From Zoogloea sp021286885 (GTDB lineage Bacteria; Pseudomonadota; Gammaproteobacteria; Burkholderiales; Rhodocyclaceae), in the NCBI RefSeq assembly GCF_041915215.1, contig NZ_JAYSBV010000001.1: 64,000 bases of DNA. One strand, given 5' to 3'. The translations under genes and the position numbers were made by a program. Positions 34,016-42,707 of the stretch are shown piece by piece. Every line of letters starts with the position of its first letter. Within the stretch, counting starts at the first letter, position 1. The notes beneath the pieces were generated by a model. That model had not been told where the DNA came from. It saw only the letters and a program-made list of their open reading frames with translations, and made no database searches.

Positions 34016-34948
34016 TCAGGGAATGAAGGGCATCGGGATTTCATCGCTACGACGGGCGCCGCCGCTCATCTGGCGGCACAGGGCGATGAACTCCCGCATT
34101 CCGGCGGTGACGTACTTGTGGCGATGGGTGACAAACTGGAACTGCCGGCGCAGATCCAGCTCTGGCGTTTCGACCGGCACCAGGCTGCCGCGCCGGAACG
34201 CCTCCCGCAGGGCCAGGCGCGAGATACAGCTGATCCCCATCCCGCATTCCACCGCCCGCTTGATAGCCTCCGTGTGCTCCAGCTCCAGGCGCACCCGCAG
34301 GCTGCCGCAAAAGTGGCGCAGGGCCTGATCCAGGGTTTCCCGGGTACCAGAACCACTCTCCCGCAGAATCCAGTCCTGTTGTACCAGTTCTTCCACGCAC
34401 ACCTGCCCCTGCCGGGCCAGGGGATGGCCCGGGGCACAAAACACCACCAGTTCATCCTCCAACCAAGGCTCGGCGATCAGTTCCGGATGACGACAGCTGC
34501 CTTCGATCAGCCCCAGATCCAGCTGATAGTGGGCGAGCTGCTGAATGATGGTGGCCGAGTTATGCACCTTCAGCTCCACCCGGGCGCTGGGATGCTGGCG
34601 CAGGAACTCCGCCGCCACCAGATTCGCCAGATAGTTGCCCACCGTGAGGGTGGCGCCGATCTGCAGGGGGCCAAAATCGGTCTGGCGGGCAAGCATGGAT
34701 TCGATCTCGGTGGCGTGCTCAATGAGCTGCACCGCATGGGGCAGGATCACCTGCCCCAGTTCGTTGAGACGCAGGGATTTGCCGATCCGGTCGAACAGCT
34801 GGGTATCAAACTGGCGCTCCAGCTCCCCCAGGGCGGTACTGGTGGCGGACTGGGACAGGGCCAGCACCTCGGCCGCCCGGGAAACGCTGCCCTGACGGGC
34901 CACGGCCACAAAGATTTCCAGCTGCCGCAAGGTGTATTTCAAGGCCAA
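34016..34948 (-). CDS. LysR-family regulator divergent from fpr (FinR-like)
   Basis: 310 residues, beginning with TTG at 34948 or 34942 after a GGAG. The helix-turn-helix (SVSRAAEVLALSQSATSTA) and the effector domain of the CysB/CbbR-type group are clear. The gene is divergent from a ferredoxin-NADP reductase with 122 bp between. In Pseudomonas the LysR protein FinR sits beside fprA in the same way and activates it under superoxide stress; the same role is inferred here. The first codon choice is unusual and implies low expression. Confidence 0.85.
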   Translation of the reverse strand: MALKYTLRQLEIFVAVARQGSVSRAAEVLALSQSATSTALGELERQFDTQLFDRIGKSLRLNELGQVILPHAVQLIEHATEIESMLARQTDFGPLQIGATLTVGNYLANLVAAEFLRQHPSARVELKVHNSATIIQQLAHYQLDLGLIEGSCRHPELIAEPWLEDELVVFCAPGHPLARQGQVCVEELVQQDWILRESGSGTRETLDQALRHFCGSLRVRLELEHTEAIKRAVECGMGISCISRLALREAFRRGSLVPVETPELDLRRQFQFVTHRHKYVTAGMREFIALCRQMSGGARRSDEIPMPFIP

Positions 34949-35070
34949 TCACTCCAAGAGGGTGCGAAGATGTATCTGCAAAACAGAATAGTCTTATCAA
35001 AACTATCCACACTCTGAATTTTAGCAGGCATTAACATGGCGCCATCGTCACCCTTCCTCCGCGCCGCACC

Positions 35071-35847
35071 ATGAGCAAGTTCAACACTGAAACCGTTCTC
35101 TCCGTCCATCACTGGAACGACACCCTGTTCAGCTTCAAGACCACCCGCGATGTGGGCCTGCGTTTTGATAACGGCCAGTTCGTGATGATCGGCCTGGAGG
35201 TGGAAGGTCGTCCCCTCGTGCGCGCCTACAGCGTGGCCAGCCCCAACTACGAAGAGCATCTGGAGTTCTTCAGCATCAAGGTGCCCAACGGCCCCCTGAC
35301 TTCCCGCCTGCAGCATCTGCAACCGGGCGACCCCATCCTGATCAGCAAGAAGCCCACCGGCACCCTGGTGATCTCCGACCTGCTGCCCGGCAAGAACCTC
35401 TACCTGTTCTCCACCGGCACCGGCCTCGCCCCCTTCATGAGCGTGATCCAGGATCCGGAAACCTACGAGCGCTTCGAAAAGGTGATCCTGCTGCACGGCG
35501 TGCGCTATGTCTCCGAAGTGGCCTACGAAGACTTCATCCAGAACGTGCTGCCGGACAACGAATTCTTCGGCGAAGAAGTACGCAGCAAGCTGATCTACTA
35601 CCCCACCGTGACCCGCGAACCCTTCCGCAACCAGGGCCGCGTGACCGACATCGTGACCAGCGGCAAGCTGTTCGAAGACATCGGCCTGCCCCCCCTTGAC
35701 CCGGCCGTCGACCGCGCCATGATCTGCGGCAGCCCCGCCATGCTTGAAGACTGCAGCAAGATGCTCGACGCCTACGGCTTCAAGGTTTCTCCCCACATCG
35801 GCGCCCCCGGCGACTACGTGATCGAGCGGGCGTTTGTGGAGAAGTAA
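35071..35847 (+). CDS. fpr: Ferredoxin/flavodoxin-NADP+ reductase
   Basis: 258 residues. The FAD-binding barrel has RAYSVASPNYEE; the NADP domain has FSTGTGLAPFMSVI and CGSPAMLEDC, ending with a short C-terminal aromatic-free tail (AFVEK), as in bacterial subclass-I FPRs of proteobacteria. It exchanges electrons between NADPH and ferredoxin or flavodoxin, for iron-sulfur repair and redox balance. Codon use is strongly biased to C/G-ending codons, suggesting high expression. Likely controlled by the divergent LysR. Confidence 0.95.
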   Translation: MSKFNTETVLSVHHWNDTLFSFKTTRDVGLRFDNGQFVMIGLEVEGRPLVRAYSVASPNYEEHLEFFSIKVPNGPLTSRLQHLQPGDPILISKKPTGTLVISDLLPGKNLYLFSTGTGLAPFMSVIQDPETYERFEKVILLHGVRYVSEVAYEDFIQNVLPDNEFFGEEVRSKLIYYPTVTREPFRNQGRVTDIVTSGKLFEDIGLPPLDPAVDRAMICGSPAMLEDCSKMLDAYGFKVSPHIGAPGDYVIERAFVEK

Positions 35848-35866
35848 TCACGCATCAGAACCTCTC

Positions 35867-35958
35867 CTTTGCCCCACTGGCGTTAGCCGCAGCGGGGCAA
35901 AGGCAGCGTTCAGTGCCGATCAAAAAAACAGGGCCGGATTTCTGGCCCTGTTTTTTTT
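35867..35958 (+). terminator. Tandem hairpins after fpr, second with T8
   Basis: CCTTTGCCCC (35867-35876) pairs with GGGGCAAAGG (35894-35903). Next, ACAGGGCC (35928-35935) pairs with GGCCCTGT (35944-35951), preceded by A7 and followed by T8, a strong intrinsic terminator able to act in both directions. Confidence 0.85.
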
Positions 35959-35989
35959 ATGGCCTGAACCTTGGGCTGCATCAACGCAA

Positions 35990-36011
35990 AGGCCCGCAAA
36001 ATCGCGGGCCT
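35990..36011 (-). terminator. Terminator of the small gene at 36061
   Basis: AGGCCCGC (35990-35997) and GCGGGCCT (36004-36011) make a perfect 8-bp stem with a 6-base loop; on the minus strand TTT follows. It lies 50 bp after the stop of the leftward small gene and may end the whole capsule transcript. Confidence 0.65.
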
Positions 36012-36060
36012 ACAGGCAAAAACAGACAAAACCTGGCAGCACAACATCCATCGGGCCAGC

Positions 36061-36267
36061 CTACCTCCCTACCCGCTTGGTCGCGCCCGCCATCGCCCCC
36101 CCCAGAACCACAACGCCTTGCTTGGAAGACGCCACCTTAGCGGCAAACGAAGCATTCGTCTGACGAACGAAGCGCTCCATACGGGCCAACTGGGCAGCGA
36201 AATCGGTATCGGCTGCGTTCCTCGCCTGGGATGAGGGTTGTCGTAAGCTTGTTTTGCTTGTTTTCAT
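36061..36267 (-). CDS. Small basic protein of unknown function
   Basis: 68 residues from ATG 36267, chosen for an AAGGA 7 bases upstream; an in-frame start at 36303 is less likely. The protein is basic, with a polar N-terminus, a helix around FAAQLARMERFVRQTNASFA and a Gly/Ala-rich end. No family is recognised. It follows the GNAT-like gene by 67 bp in the same direction and is the last gene before a terminator. It might be a partner of that protein. Confidence 0.5.
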   Translation of the reverse strand: MKTSKTSLRQPSSQARNAADTDFAAQLARMERFVRQTNASFAAKVASSKQGVVVLGGAMAGATKRVGR

Positions 36268-36334
36268 GGGTTTTCCTTCGTCTACGATACGAAGATAGCA
36301 CACACCAGATCGTCAATTGCCAAAAAGAGCCGCA

Positions 36335-36904
36335 TCAAACAGCTTCGACCCGTTTGATGAGACGCGCAATGTGTCCTTTTTTATGAACTTCATGGACAAA
36401 TCCTAGCTCTTTGTAGTGAGCGATCAATCCAGGGACGGGAGACTCCAAGGAAACATGCCGAGCCCTTATGGCAACTGCCACCACCTCCAGGTAACGCGTT
36501 GCAAGCAAGGCGATTTGACCCGAAAGCGGATGGTTCTGTGGCCTTCCCTCCAGATAATGAATACTTGCGACCACGCATGCATCACTGATGCGGCCAAGCG
36601 CCAGCCCACATAGGTTGCCCTCAAACCAAATAGAGAGCTCAATTCGGCGCGGGCGCTTGCGAAACCTTGCCAACTCCTTACGCCACACCCAACCGGGTTG
36701 CAGGACGCCAGCCCTCAGCCGAGCATACATGGAAGGCCATGTTTCCGCCTGCGCCAAGGCAGAAGGCGTAATCTCGTCCAAGCTCAACGACGAACCAAAG
36801 ATACCCTGCAGACTGGGCAAGAGAATGCTTCTCGCAAACTCTCTGATCTTTCGGTATTTCTCTTCTGTAGAACGATGGGTACCCGGCTTTCTGATCTTCT
36901 TCAT
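36335..36904 (-). CDS. Putative GNAT-like protein at the end of the capsule operon
   Basis: 189 residues from ATG 36904 (GGTGA 9 bases upstream); a GTG at 36913 would overlap the preceding gene. The middle and end read like an acetyltransferase fold: a strand pattern around CGLALGRISDACVVASIHYL, a possible helix region, and LIAHYKELGFVHEV, matching the last helix and strand of GNAT proteins. The acetyl-CoA loop is not obvious, so the call is weak. It is translationally close to the sulfatase-fold gene (6 bp gap), so it may be an operon member. Confidence 0.45.
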   Translation of the reverse strand: MKKIRKPGTHRSTEEKYRKIREFARSILLPSLQGIFGSSLSLDEITPSALAQAETWPSMYARLRAGVLQPGWVWRKELARFRKRPRRIELSIWFEGNLCGLALGRISDACVVASIHYLEGRPQNHPLSGQIALLATRYLEVVAVAIRARHVSLESPVPGLIAHYKELGFVHEVHKKGHIARLIKRVEAV

Positions 36905-36909
36905 GATCG

Positions 36910-38439
36910 TCACTCACCTCCCAAAGCCCACAAAGCTTTGCCCAACTGTTCCACCGCCAAATCCACCCGCCCCTCCGTTTTCCCGCCCCACGCCTTCTGA
37001 ACCAAAGGATTATCCCAAACAAAATAATCCGTCCGGGCCGGCGGGAGGCCGTAGGTTTGATACACCTGGGGCATGATGGGCACATGGTCGCCGTACCAGG
37101 CCAGGCGGGCCGGGCGGGGATGGGTGGCGAGGGCGGCGGTGAGGTCGCCGGCAAACTGGCTGGCGTTACGCAGGTGGCGCAGATAGATGGTGAGGTCTGC
37201 GCAGCCCGGGGCCGGTGGGGTTTGATAGAGGGCGTCCTCATCCCCCGGGGCCACCTGCTCCAGGTGCAGCGGCCCATGGTTTTCCATGGTGATCACAAAA
37301 ATCAGGGCCGGTTGGGGGCTTTCGGCCAGCACTTGGCGGATCACCGGCAGCAGGGCCAGGTCCCCCACGTAAGGGCCGCTGCGGGGCGCTTCGCCCAGCT
37401 CAGCAAGATCGATAAAGCGATCAAAGCCAAGCAGCGGAAACACCCGGTCGCGCTGGTAAAAACTGGCTGGATAAGGATGGATGCAGATCGTCCGGTAGCC
37501 TGCCGCCTTGAGGGCCGACACCAGATTCGGAAAGTGGCTTTGCCCCTCCGCCTTCCCGGTCTGGCGGGCCAGCCAGCGATAGGGATTGAAGCGATGGACG
37601 CCCAGCGCCGCTTCAGGCAGGCCGCTCAGGAAGGCAAACTCGCTACGCACCGTGTTGGCCCCCCAGGCGGGCACGTCCAACCGCCCGCTCTGGCGCGCCT
37701 GGGCGCAGCAGGCATCAAAACCGGCGAGCACTTCGGGGCGGATGCCGGGGTAAAGCGTCCGGGGATCGAAGAAGGATTCGCTCTGGATCACCACCAAATC
37801 AGGCGGATTGGGCTGCCCGGCAAAAGGCTGGGCCGTGCACCAATGCGGCGCGGGAGCCAGGGGCTGACGCTCCGCCCAGGCGTAATCCCACAGGCTGGCC
37901 AGCAAGCCAACCCGGGCTAAATCCACCTCTGGCTGCCAGCTGGGAGGCGGCTGAGTGGCCTTTTTACCGGAAGCTGTATAAATCAACAGCCCCGCACCCA
38001 CAAGCGCCCCCAGCGCAGGCCCGGAAACGCCTCCCCGGGCGGCGGGCTCCAGCCAGAGCCCCACCGCCAGCGCAGCCAACACGCAACAGGCGATCAGCGC
38101 AAACTTCCACCAGCCCAGAAACGGGATGTAGAGCCGGGGGTGGCGAATCGCGTCGGTGAAGTATTCGAAATCCTGGAACACAAAAATCTCGCGCAGGGCC
38201 TGGTATTTGGCGTTGCTGACCTGGATCACCAGCATGAGCAACGCGAGGGCCAGGGCCAGCGCAAACCACGGGCGACCCAACACCAGGGTCAACAGGGCCT
38301 GGAGGGCCAGGAACAGCCCCCCGTGCAGAGCCCAACCCCGTGCCTGCCAGCGCCAGGGGGCCACCCCCACCGGGTGCAGGGCGCCCAAGGACGCCATCGA
38401 CAACACCTGCCCGGCCAAGAGCGCAAGCAGCAGCGTCAT
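36910..38439 (-). CDS. LTA-synthase-like membrane sulfatase-fold protein (RkpI-like)
   Basis: 509 residues from ATG 38439, overlapping the SDR gene by 4 bp. Four or five N-terminal membrane helices (to about 190) precede an extracytoplasmic alkaline-phosphatase/sulfatase fold. Metal and nucleophile positions are visible: VVIQSESFFDP, the Thr in GANTVRSEFAF, TMENHGPLH and WYGDHVPIM. Family members move phosphoglycerol or phosphoethanolamine from phospholipids to glycans or lipids. In rhizobial K-antigen loci a comparable membrane gene (rkpI) follows the SDR gene rkpH, as here. It probably decorates the capsule or its lipid; the exact donor and acceptor are unknown. Confidence 0.8.
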   Translation of the reverse strand: MTLLLALLAGQVLSMASLGALHPVGVAPWRWQARGWALHGGLFLALQALLTLVLGRPWFALALALALLMLVIQVSNAKYQALREIFVFQDFEYFTDAIRHPRLYIPFLGWWKFALIACCVLAALAVGLWLEPAARGGVSGPALGALVGAGLLIYTASGKKATQPPPSWQPEVDLARVGLLASLWDYAWAERQPLAPAPHWCTAQPFAGQPNPPDLVVIQSESFFDPRTLYPGIRPEVLAGFDACCAQARQSGRLDVPAWGANTVRSEFAFLSGLPEAALGVHRFNPYRWLARQTGKAEGQSHFPNLVSALKAAGYRTICIHPYPASFYQRDRVFPLLGFDRFIDLAELGEAPRSGPYVGDLALLPVIRQVLAESPQPALIFVITMENHGPLHLEQVAPGDEDALYQTPPAPGCADLTIYLRHLRNASQFAGDLTAALATHPRPARLAWYGDHVPIMPQVYQTYGLPPARTDYFVWDNPLVQKAWGGKTEGRVDLAVEQLGKALWALGGE

Positions 38440-39203
38440 TGATGCCCCCGGTAGCCCAACCAGCCCAAGATGCGCAGCGACAGGGCCGCCGGCAGCACCG
38501 CCAGCCACCAGCTGCCCCAATTAAGGGGAAACGGAAAGCTGATGCGCGCCTTGTCCCGGGCCAGCCCGCGCCGGATGCTGCGTGCGGCCCGCTCCGGCGT
38601 CCACACAAAGGGCTTGGGGCCTGGCATGGCCGCACACATGGGCGAGTGCACATAGCCGGGCATGATCACATTCACCCGGATGCCCTCCGGCGCAAGCCAG
38701 CCCCGCAAGGCCTCCCCATAGGCCTTGAGCCCGGCTTTGCTGGCACAGTAAGCGGGCGTCACCGGCAAACCAAAATAGCCGGCCAGGGAGCTCACCAGTG
38801 CAATCTGCCCGCGCCCTGCCCTGCGCATGGCCGGCAGCACGCCATGCACCAGGGCCATACAGGCCTTGAGATTGGTGTCGATCAGGGCTTCGGCCTCGTG
38901 CCAGGGCTCGCCGGCACCGTCGGGGCCGATGTTGGTATTCATGCCTGCATTCAGGATAACCAGATCCAGGGGCGCATCAGCCCCCAGACGGGCCGCCCAG
39001 GCCTGGAGCGCAGCAAAGTCCCGCACATCCTGCTGATGGGTCAACACCCGAGCCCCCAGGGCGGTGCAAGCGGCGGCCTGGGCGGCCAACTGGGCCCCGT
39101 TGCGGCCCTGTAGATGGAGTTCCACCCCGGGGGCAGCATAGGCCTGGGCCAGGGCACCGCCGATGGCGCCGGTGGCGCCGGTGATGAGGATACGTTGGGT
39201 CAT
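38436..39203 (-). CDS. Short-chain dehydrogenase/reductase (RkpH-like)
   Basis: 255 residues. The NAD(P) motif TGATGAIGGA (8-17), NAG at about 86-88 (ILNAGMN), Ser in SSLAG and the catalytic YCASK are all present. A C-terminal hydrophobic segment (WWLAVLPAALSLRILGWLGY) may attach it to the membrane. This layout matches SDRs that reduce long-chain 3-keto lipids, including 3-ketosphinganine reductases. It overlaps its neighbours by 4 bp on both sides (KpsS and the sulfatase-fold gene). With the AONS-type enzyme at 53889 it could reduce an amino-ketone lipid; that is inference. Confidence 0.85.
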   Translation of the reverse strand: MTQRILITGATGAIGGALAQAYAAPGVELHLQGRNGAQLAAQAAACTALGARVLTHQQDVRDFAALQAWAARLGADAPLDLVILNAGMNTNIGPDGAGEPWHEAEALIDTNLKACMALVHGVLPAMRRAGRGQIALVSSLAGYFGLPVTPAYCASKAGLKAYGEALRGWLAPEGIRVNVIMPGYVHSPMCAAMPGPKPFVWTPERAARSIRRGLARDKARISFPFPLNWGSWWLAVLPAALSLRILGWLGYRGHQ

Positions 39204-40444
39204 AGAGATCGGGCACTGCCCATCAGAAACTCGAGCGGAGAAGTTTGAGCCCCCAGCACCTGGGCAGCCCCCTGCACCGCCAGGGCAATCCCCTGGGGCG
39301 AGTAAAACCCACCGTTGATCTGGGTAGCGTACATCACCACGTCCCGGTAGGCGGCAAACAACGCAGGCTCAGGGGGCTCCGCCTGGGTCCAGAAATCGTC
39401 CAGCGCCCCCTGGTAAGTAAGGCCAGGCAGATTATAGATGGGGTCGGACAAGGCCAGGGTCGGGCAAGCCAAGCTCAGGCCTACGCCCCCCACCGTACTA
39501 TTGACAGTCACCAGCCCCCGGGCGTGATCGAGTAGGTATTCCAGATTGCCCGACTCCAGATAATCCACCCGATCAAGCAAGTCATACTGGCGCGCCAGCG
39601 CCTTGAGCACTTTGTCATGCCGGCTCAGGCCCGTATCCAGAGGATGGTTCTTGACCACCAAACGGCTCGCAGATGGCGCGTGGCGGGCAAAGGAAGCCAT
39701 CACATGGTCCATCACCTCCCGCATGTCGGTAAACCGGGAATGATCCCGGATCTGGGCGTCACTATTGAGCTGCAGGGGCAAGACGTAATACGGGCAGCGC
39801 TGCCTCACCAAGTTTTCGATCAAGGCCGCATCCTGCTGCCGACGGGCCCGCACGCGCAACATATGGGTGACAAAGCCCCAATATTCCACCGGCGCAGTCA
39901 CCGGCCCATGAGTTTGGTAAGCAGGATAAAGCACGGGATTAAGAAGGCCCGCACCGTGATAGCACACATCATGGGCCGCCCGCAGCCAGAAGGGCCCCGG
40001 GAAAGACTGCACCTCCCGCTGGGGAGGCAGATACTCGGCCGCAGCCCTGAACCAATCCGGGTCTCGAGGCAGCAAAGAGTGACCATTCACCCCCTCCCGC
40101 TCCAAGGTTATCCAATGGGGGCGAAAATAGCCCTCTTCAAATACATGGGTGCGAACCCCACAGGTCGCAGCCCGATTGACCGCCGGGCGATGCACCGGGC
40201 GTCGATCACCAAACAGGATCTGATCGGTGATGCCATGGCGCCGGTAGATCTCTTCAAGAAAATCGCCAAGCGTCTCCAAACGCCCCCGAAAACTGCCACC
40301 TGGACGCAGCCCCCAGTACAGCCCATCTCCGGCATTAAAATTTATTTTGAATATTGCGTGACCATCTGCTGCCAACCGATCCGCCAGAACCGGGAAGAAC
40401 GGGGAACACACCCCTTGTAAAAACAGGAAGCTTCGCTTCAACAA
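39200..40444 (-). CDS. kpsS: KpsS-like capsule beta-Kdo transferase
   Basis: About 414 residues if started at TTG 40444, which has GAGGA 7 bases upstream; the frame is open to a TTG at 40474 inside kpsC. It opens with FLFLQGVCSPFFPVLADRL and has HVFEEGYFRPHW, VKNHPLD and NSTVGG, typical of KpsS. KpsS adds the first Kdo to the lipid terminus (lyso-phosphatidylglycerol in E. coli) to begin the poly-Kdo linker. It overlaps the SDR gene by 4 bp. It is the first strongly GC-rich gene after the AT-rich cassette. Confidence 0.88.
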   Translation of the reverse strand: MLKRSFLFLQGVCSPFFPVLADRLAADGHAIFKINFNAGDGLYWGLRPGGSFRGRLETLGDFLEEIYRRHGITDQILFGDRRPVHRPAVNRAATCGVRTHVFEEGYFRPHWITLEREGVNGHSLLPRDPDWFRAAAEYLPPQREVQSFPGPFWLRAAHDVCYHGAGLLNPVLYPAYQTHGPVTAPVEYWGFVTHMLRVRARRQQDAALIENLVRQRCPYYVLPLQLNSDAQIRDHSRFTDMREVMDHVMASFARHAPSASRLVVKNHPLDTGLSRHDKVLKALARQYDLLDRVDYLESGNLEYLLDHARGLVTVNSTVGGVGLSLACPTLALSDPIYNLPGLTYQGALDDFWTQAEPPEPALFAAYRDVVMYATQINGGFYSPQGIALAVQGAAQVLGAQTSPLEFLMGSARSL

Positions 40445-40460
40445 ACAATAGTCCTCAGGG

Positions 40461-41480
40461 TTAGCGCACGCCAACCACCTTACGCAAGATCATGCGCCAG
40501 ACCGACCACCACCAAGGCAGCCGGGCTGCCGCGCTATTACGCCAATCCAGCAAAATATCCAGGGCCTCTTCGGCCTGAATGCAGCGCCGAGCGGCACGAT
40601 CAAAATACACCGGGTACACCAGCAGCGCGCCGGCGACCAACTCATCCAGAGACAATCTGCGACTACGACGCGCACAAGGAATACGATCTTCCGTCAAACC
40701 CCAGCCTGCATAGAAAGGAATACCGTGGCAAACGACCTTCTTTTTCCGAAGCAAGGCCTCAAAGCCGGCCAGGGAGGTGAGGACGTGGACTTCGTCGACA
40801 TGCGCCAAAAGTTCTCCCATGCTTACATCAACAACAACCTCATCACACCATTCGGTCATATCGCCCCCTGCTTTATCACTGGCTCGAAGTCCAGCAACCA
40901 CATCAGGATGAGGCTTGTAGACAATGTATGCCTCTGAATTTTCCTCACGGACCAACTTGAGCAAATCCAGATTAATTCTAAGGCCAGGAGCCCCCCAACG
41001 CAGCGACGCATCACTTTCAACCTGCCCGGGGACAAGGATCACCCTGTTAACATCACCAGGACGACTCCATTCTTTACTCCCCACATTGTACTTCGTCACA
41101 TTTTCGCGCACTAATTGACCGCACAACTGACGAGCGCGCAAAATCAATTCAGGTGAAAACTGTTTTTTTTCCAGAATTTCTTCTAGGTCTGAAGGCTTGG
41201 AAGCATCAAAGTAAATCCCTGTTCCATCTACAACCCAGGAAACAGGTTTTACCAGCTCACACCCTAAGCCAACAGACCTGATGAACCCGTCCTCGACTCT
41301 CATGACTTTCAAGCGAGAAGAATGCTCTTCTGGGACATCAAATCGCCCCCAGACAGCCACTTCCCCCCCATCAGGAACGTCACACAATTGACGAATAAAG
41401 CATAATTTTTTCCCTGAAAAACAGCAGCACAAAGCTTTTCGCTTCCACCGAGAAAACCCTATAGCATAAACAGTATCCAC
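40461..41480 (-). CDS. kpsC: KpsC-like Kdo transferase, single module
   Basis: 339 residues from GTG 41480. Motifs RVEDGFIRSVGLG, GTGIYFDASKPSDLE, LVPGQVESDASLRWG, YKPHPDVV and IPFYAGWGLTED are those repeated in each half of KpsC. E. coli KpsC has about 670 residues with two such modules that alternate Kdo linkages; this protein has one. No second module is found nearby apart from KpsS. It could be a naturally short form making a simpler linker. It begins 2 bp after the Wza-family stop. Confidence 0.85.
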   Translation of the reverse strand: MDTVYAIGFSRWKRKALCCCFSGKKLCFIRQLCDVPDGGEVAVWGRFDVPEEHSSRLKVMRVEDGFIRSVGLGCELVKPVSWVVDGTGIYFDASKPSDLEEILEKKQFSPELILRARQLCGQLVRENVTKYNVGSKEWSRPGDVNRVILVPGQVESDASLRWGAPGLRINLDLLKLVREENSEAYIVYKPHPDVVAGLRASDKAGGDMTEWCDEVVVDVSMGELLAHVDEVHVLTSLAGFEALLRKKKVVCHGIPFYAGWGLTEDRIPCARRSRRLSLDELVAGALLVYPVYFDRAARRCIQAEEALDILLDWRNSAAARLPWWWSVWRMILRKVVGVR

Positions 41481-41482
41481 AA

Positions 41483-42658
41483 TTACTGCTTCAGATTCAC
41501 CAAACTATATATCGAATATATAGAAGAGGTAACAATACCCAGGAATTTTTGAATTTCAGCCGCTGGCGCATTTGCAACATACAGCACATCGCGATTCCTT
41601 ACCGGGAAATTTTGAGCCAACAAAAAAGTCCTCGGGTCTTTCAAGTCAACGCGATAGACCACAGGAATCCGCCCGTCCGGAGCGGCCTCTCCTGCGATCC
41701 CAAAATCTTTCAATACACCAGGATTTTCAAACCTAAAAATAAAGACACCACGAGCATCCGCTTGTCCATCACGAACACCCGACATCCGACCAAGGGCTTG
41801 AGCCAAGGTAATACCTTGGGCCTCGAAATTAATCTCTTCGTTTTTCCCTGCAGCACCTAATGCCGTAAAGCTCAGCGGCTGAAACAAGGCCGTAACAACA
41901 TCCCCTGGATATAGGTAAATATTTTGACGCGGCTCCTGAATTACTCTATCCAGAGGCATCGTCAGGACACGCCCCTCTCGGCTCAGTTGCAAAGTCATTT
42001 TACCAACAGGCTGTTTAACCCCACCGGCAGCAGCTACCGCATCCAGCAAACGTTCCCCCTTAGGCGACAGAGGCATTCTAATGCTTGCATAAACATCCCC
42101 TACGACAGTCACATTCGATGTTGTATTTTTGCTGATGCGCACTAAAGCCTGTGGCTGATTCGCTTTGCCTTTCAAGCGCAGAACCACCTCAGACTCAATT
42201 TGCTGAGGTGTTTTACCCGCTACATTCAACAAACCCGCAAAAGGAACGTTGATAACCCCTTGCTGATTGACAACTTGCTCGGGCAGGCTTACCGCACGAC
42301 TCGCACTGGCACCACCACCAATCCGCGGATCAACTGTTGTAACCGCAAACAATGCCGCAGGCGGCGCCTCCCAAACAATAATCTCCAGCACATCTCCAGC
42401 ACCAACCACATACGGAGGCGGTGCATTTACATTTACGGCATCAGCAAAACTACTCTTTACATCCGCTTTAACTGAGCTTTGAACCAAGGCAGCATCAAGA
42501 TCCAACACAGGGATTTTTACTTCCACTTGCTCCTGATCAACAACCGCCCCCCGACTAGGCCCTGAAGACGGAAGCAAAGGAGCAACCGATGAACATCCAA
42601 GCACAGTCAGTGCCAACAACGGCGAAATGCGCTTATATATATTTGCAATGTTTTTCAT
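41483..42658 (-). CDS. Wza-family polysaccharide export lipoprotein
   Basis: 391 residues from ATG 42658. Signal peptide with lipobox LTVLGC; then the Poly_export domain (YVVGAGDVLEIIVWEAP, VNQQGVINVPFAGLLNVAGKT) and SLBB-type domains (VTVVGDVYASIRMPLSP, LYPGDVV). It forms the outer-membrane/periplasmic channel for capsule, working with KpsE, as KpsD or Wza do. Codon use and GC are lower than in the flanking GC-rich genes. The 49-bp gap upstream separates it from the GMC gene. Confidence 0.9.
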   Translation of the reverse strand: MKNIANIYKRISPLLALTVLGCSSVAPLLPSSGPSRGAVVDQEQVEVKIPVLDLDAALVQSSVKADVKSSFADAVNVNAPPPYVVGAGDVLEIIVWEAPPAALFAVTTVDPRIGGGASASRAVSLPEQVVNQQGVINVPFAGLLNVAGKTPQQIESEVVLRLKGKANQPQALVRISKNTTSNVTVVGDVYASIRMPLSPKGERLLDAVAAAGGVKQPVGKMTLQLSREGRVLTMPLDRVIQEPRQNIYLYPGDVVTALFQPLSFTALGAAGKNEEINFEAQGITLAQALGRMSGVRDGQADARGVFIFRFENPGVLKDFGIAGEAAPDGRIPVVYRVDLKDPRTFLLAQNFPVRNRDVLYVANAPAAEIQKFLGIVTSSIYSIYSLVNLKQ

Positions 42659-42707
42659 AAGCCACCATGCATGATACAGAGCACTACAATCAGCGCTAAA
42701 CAACCAC

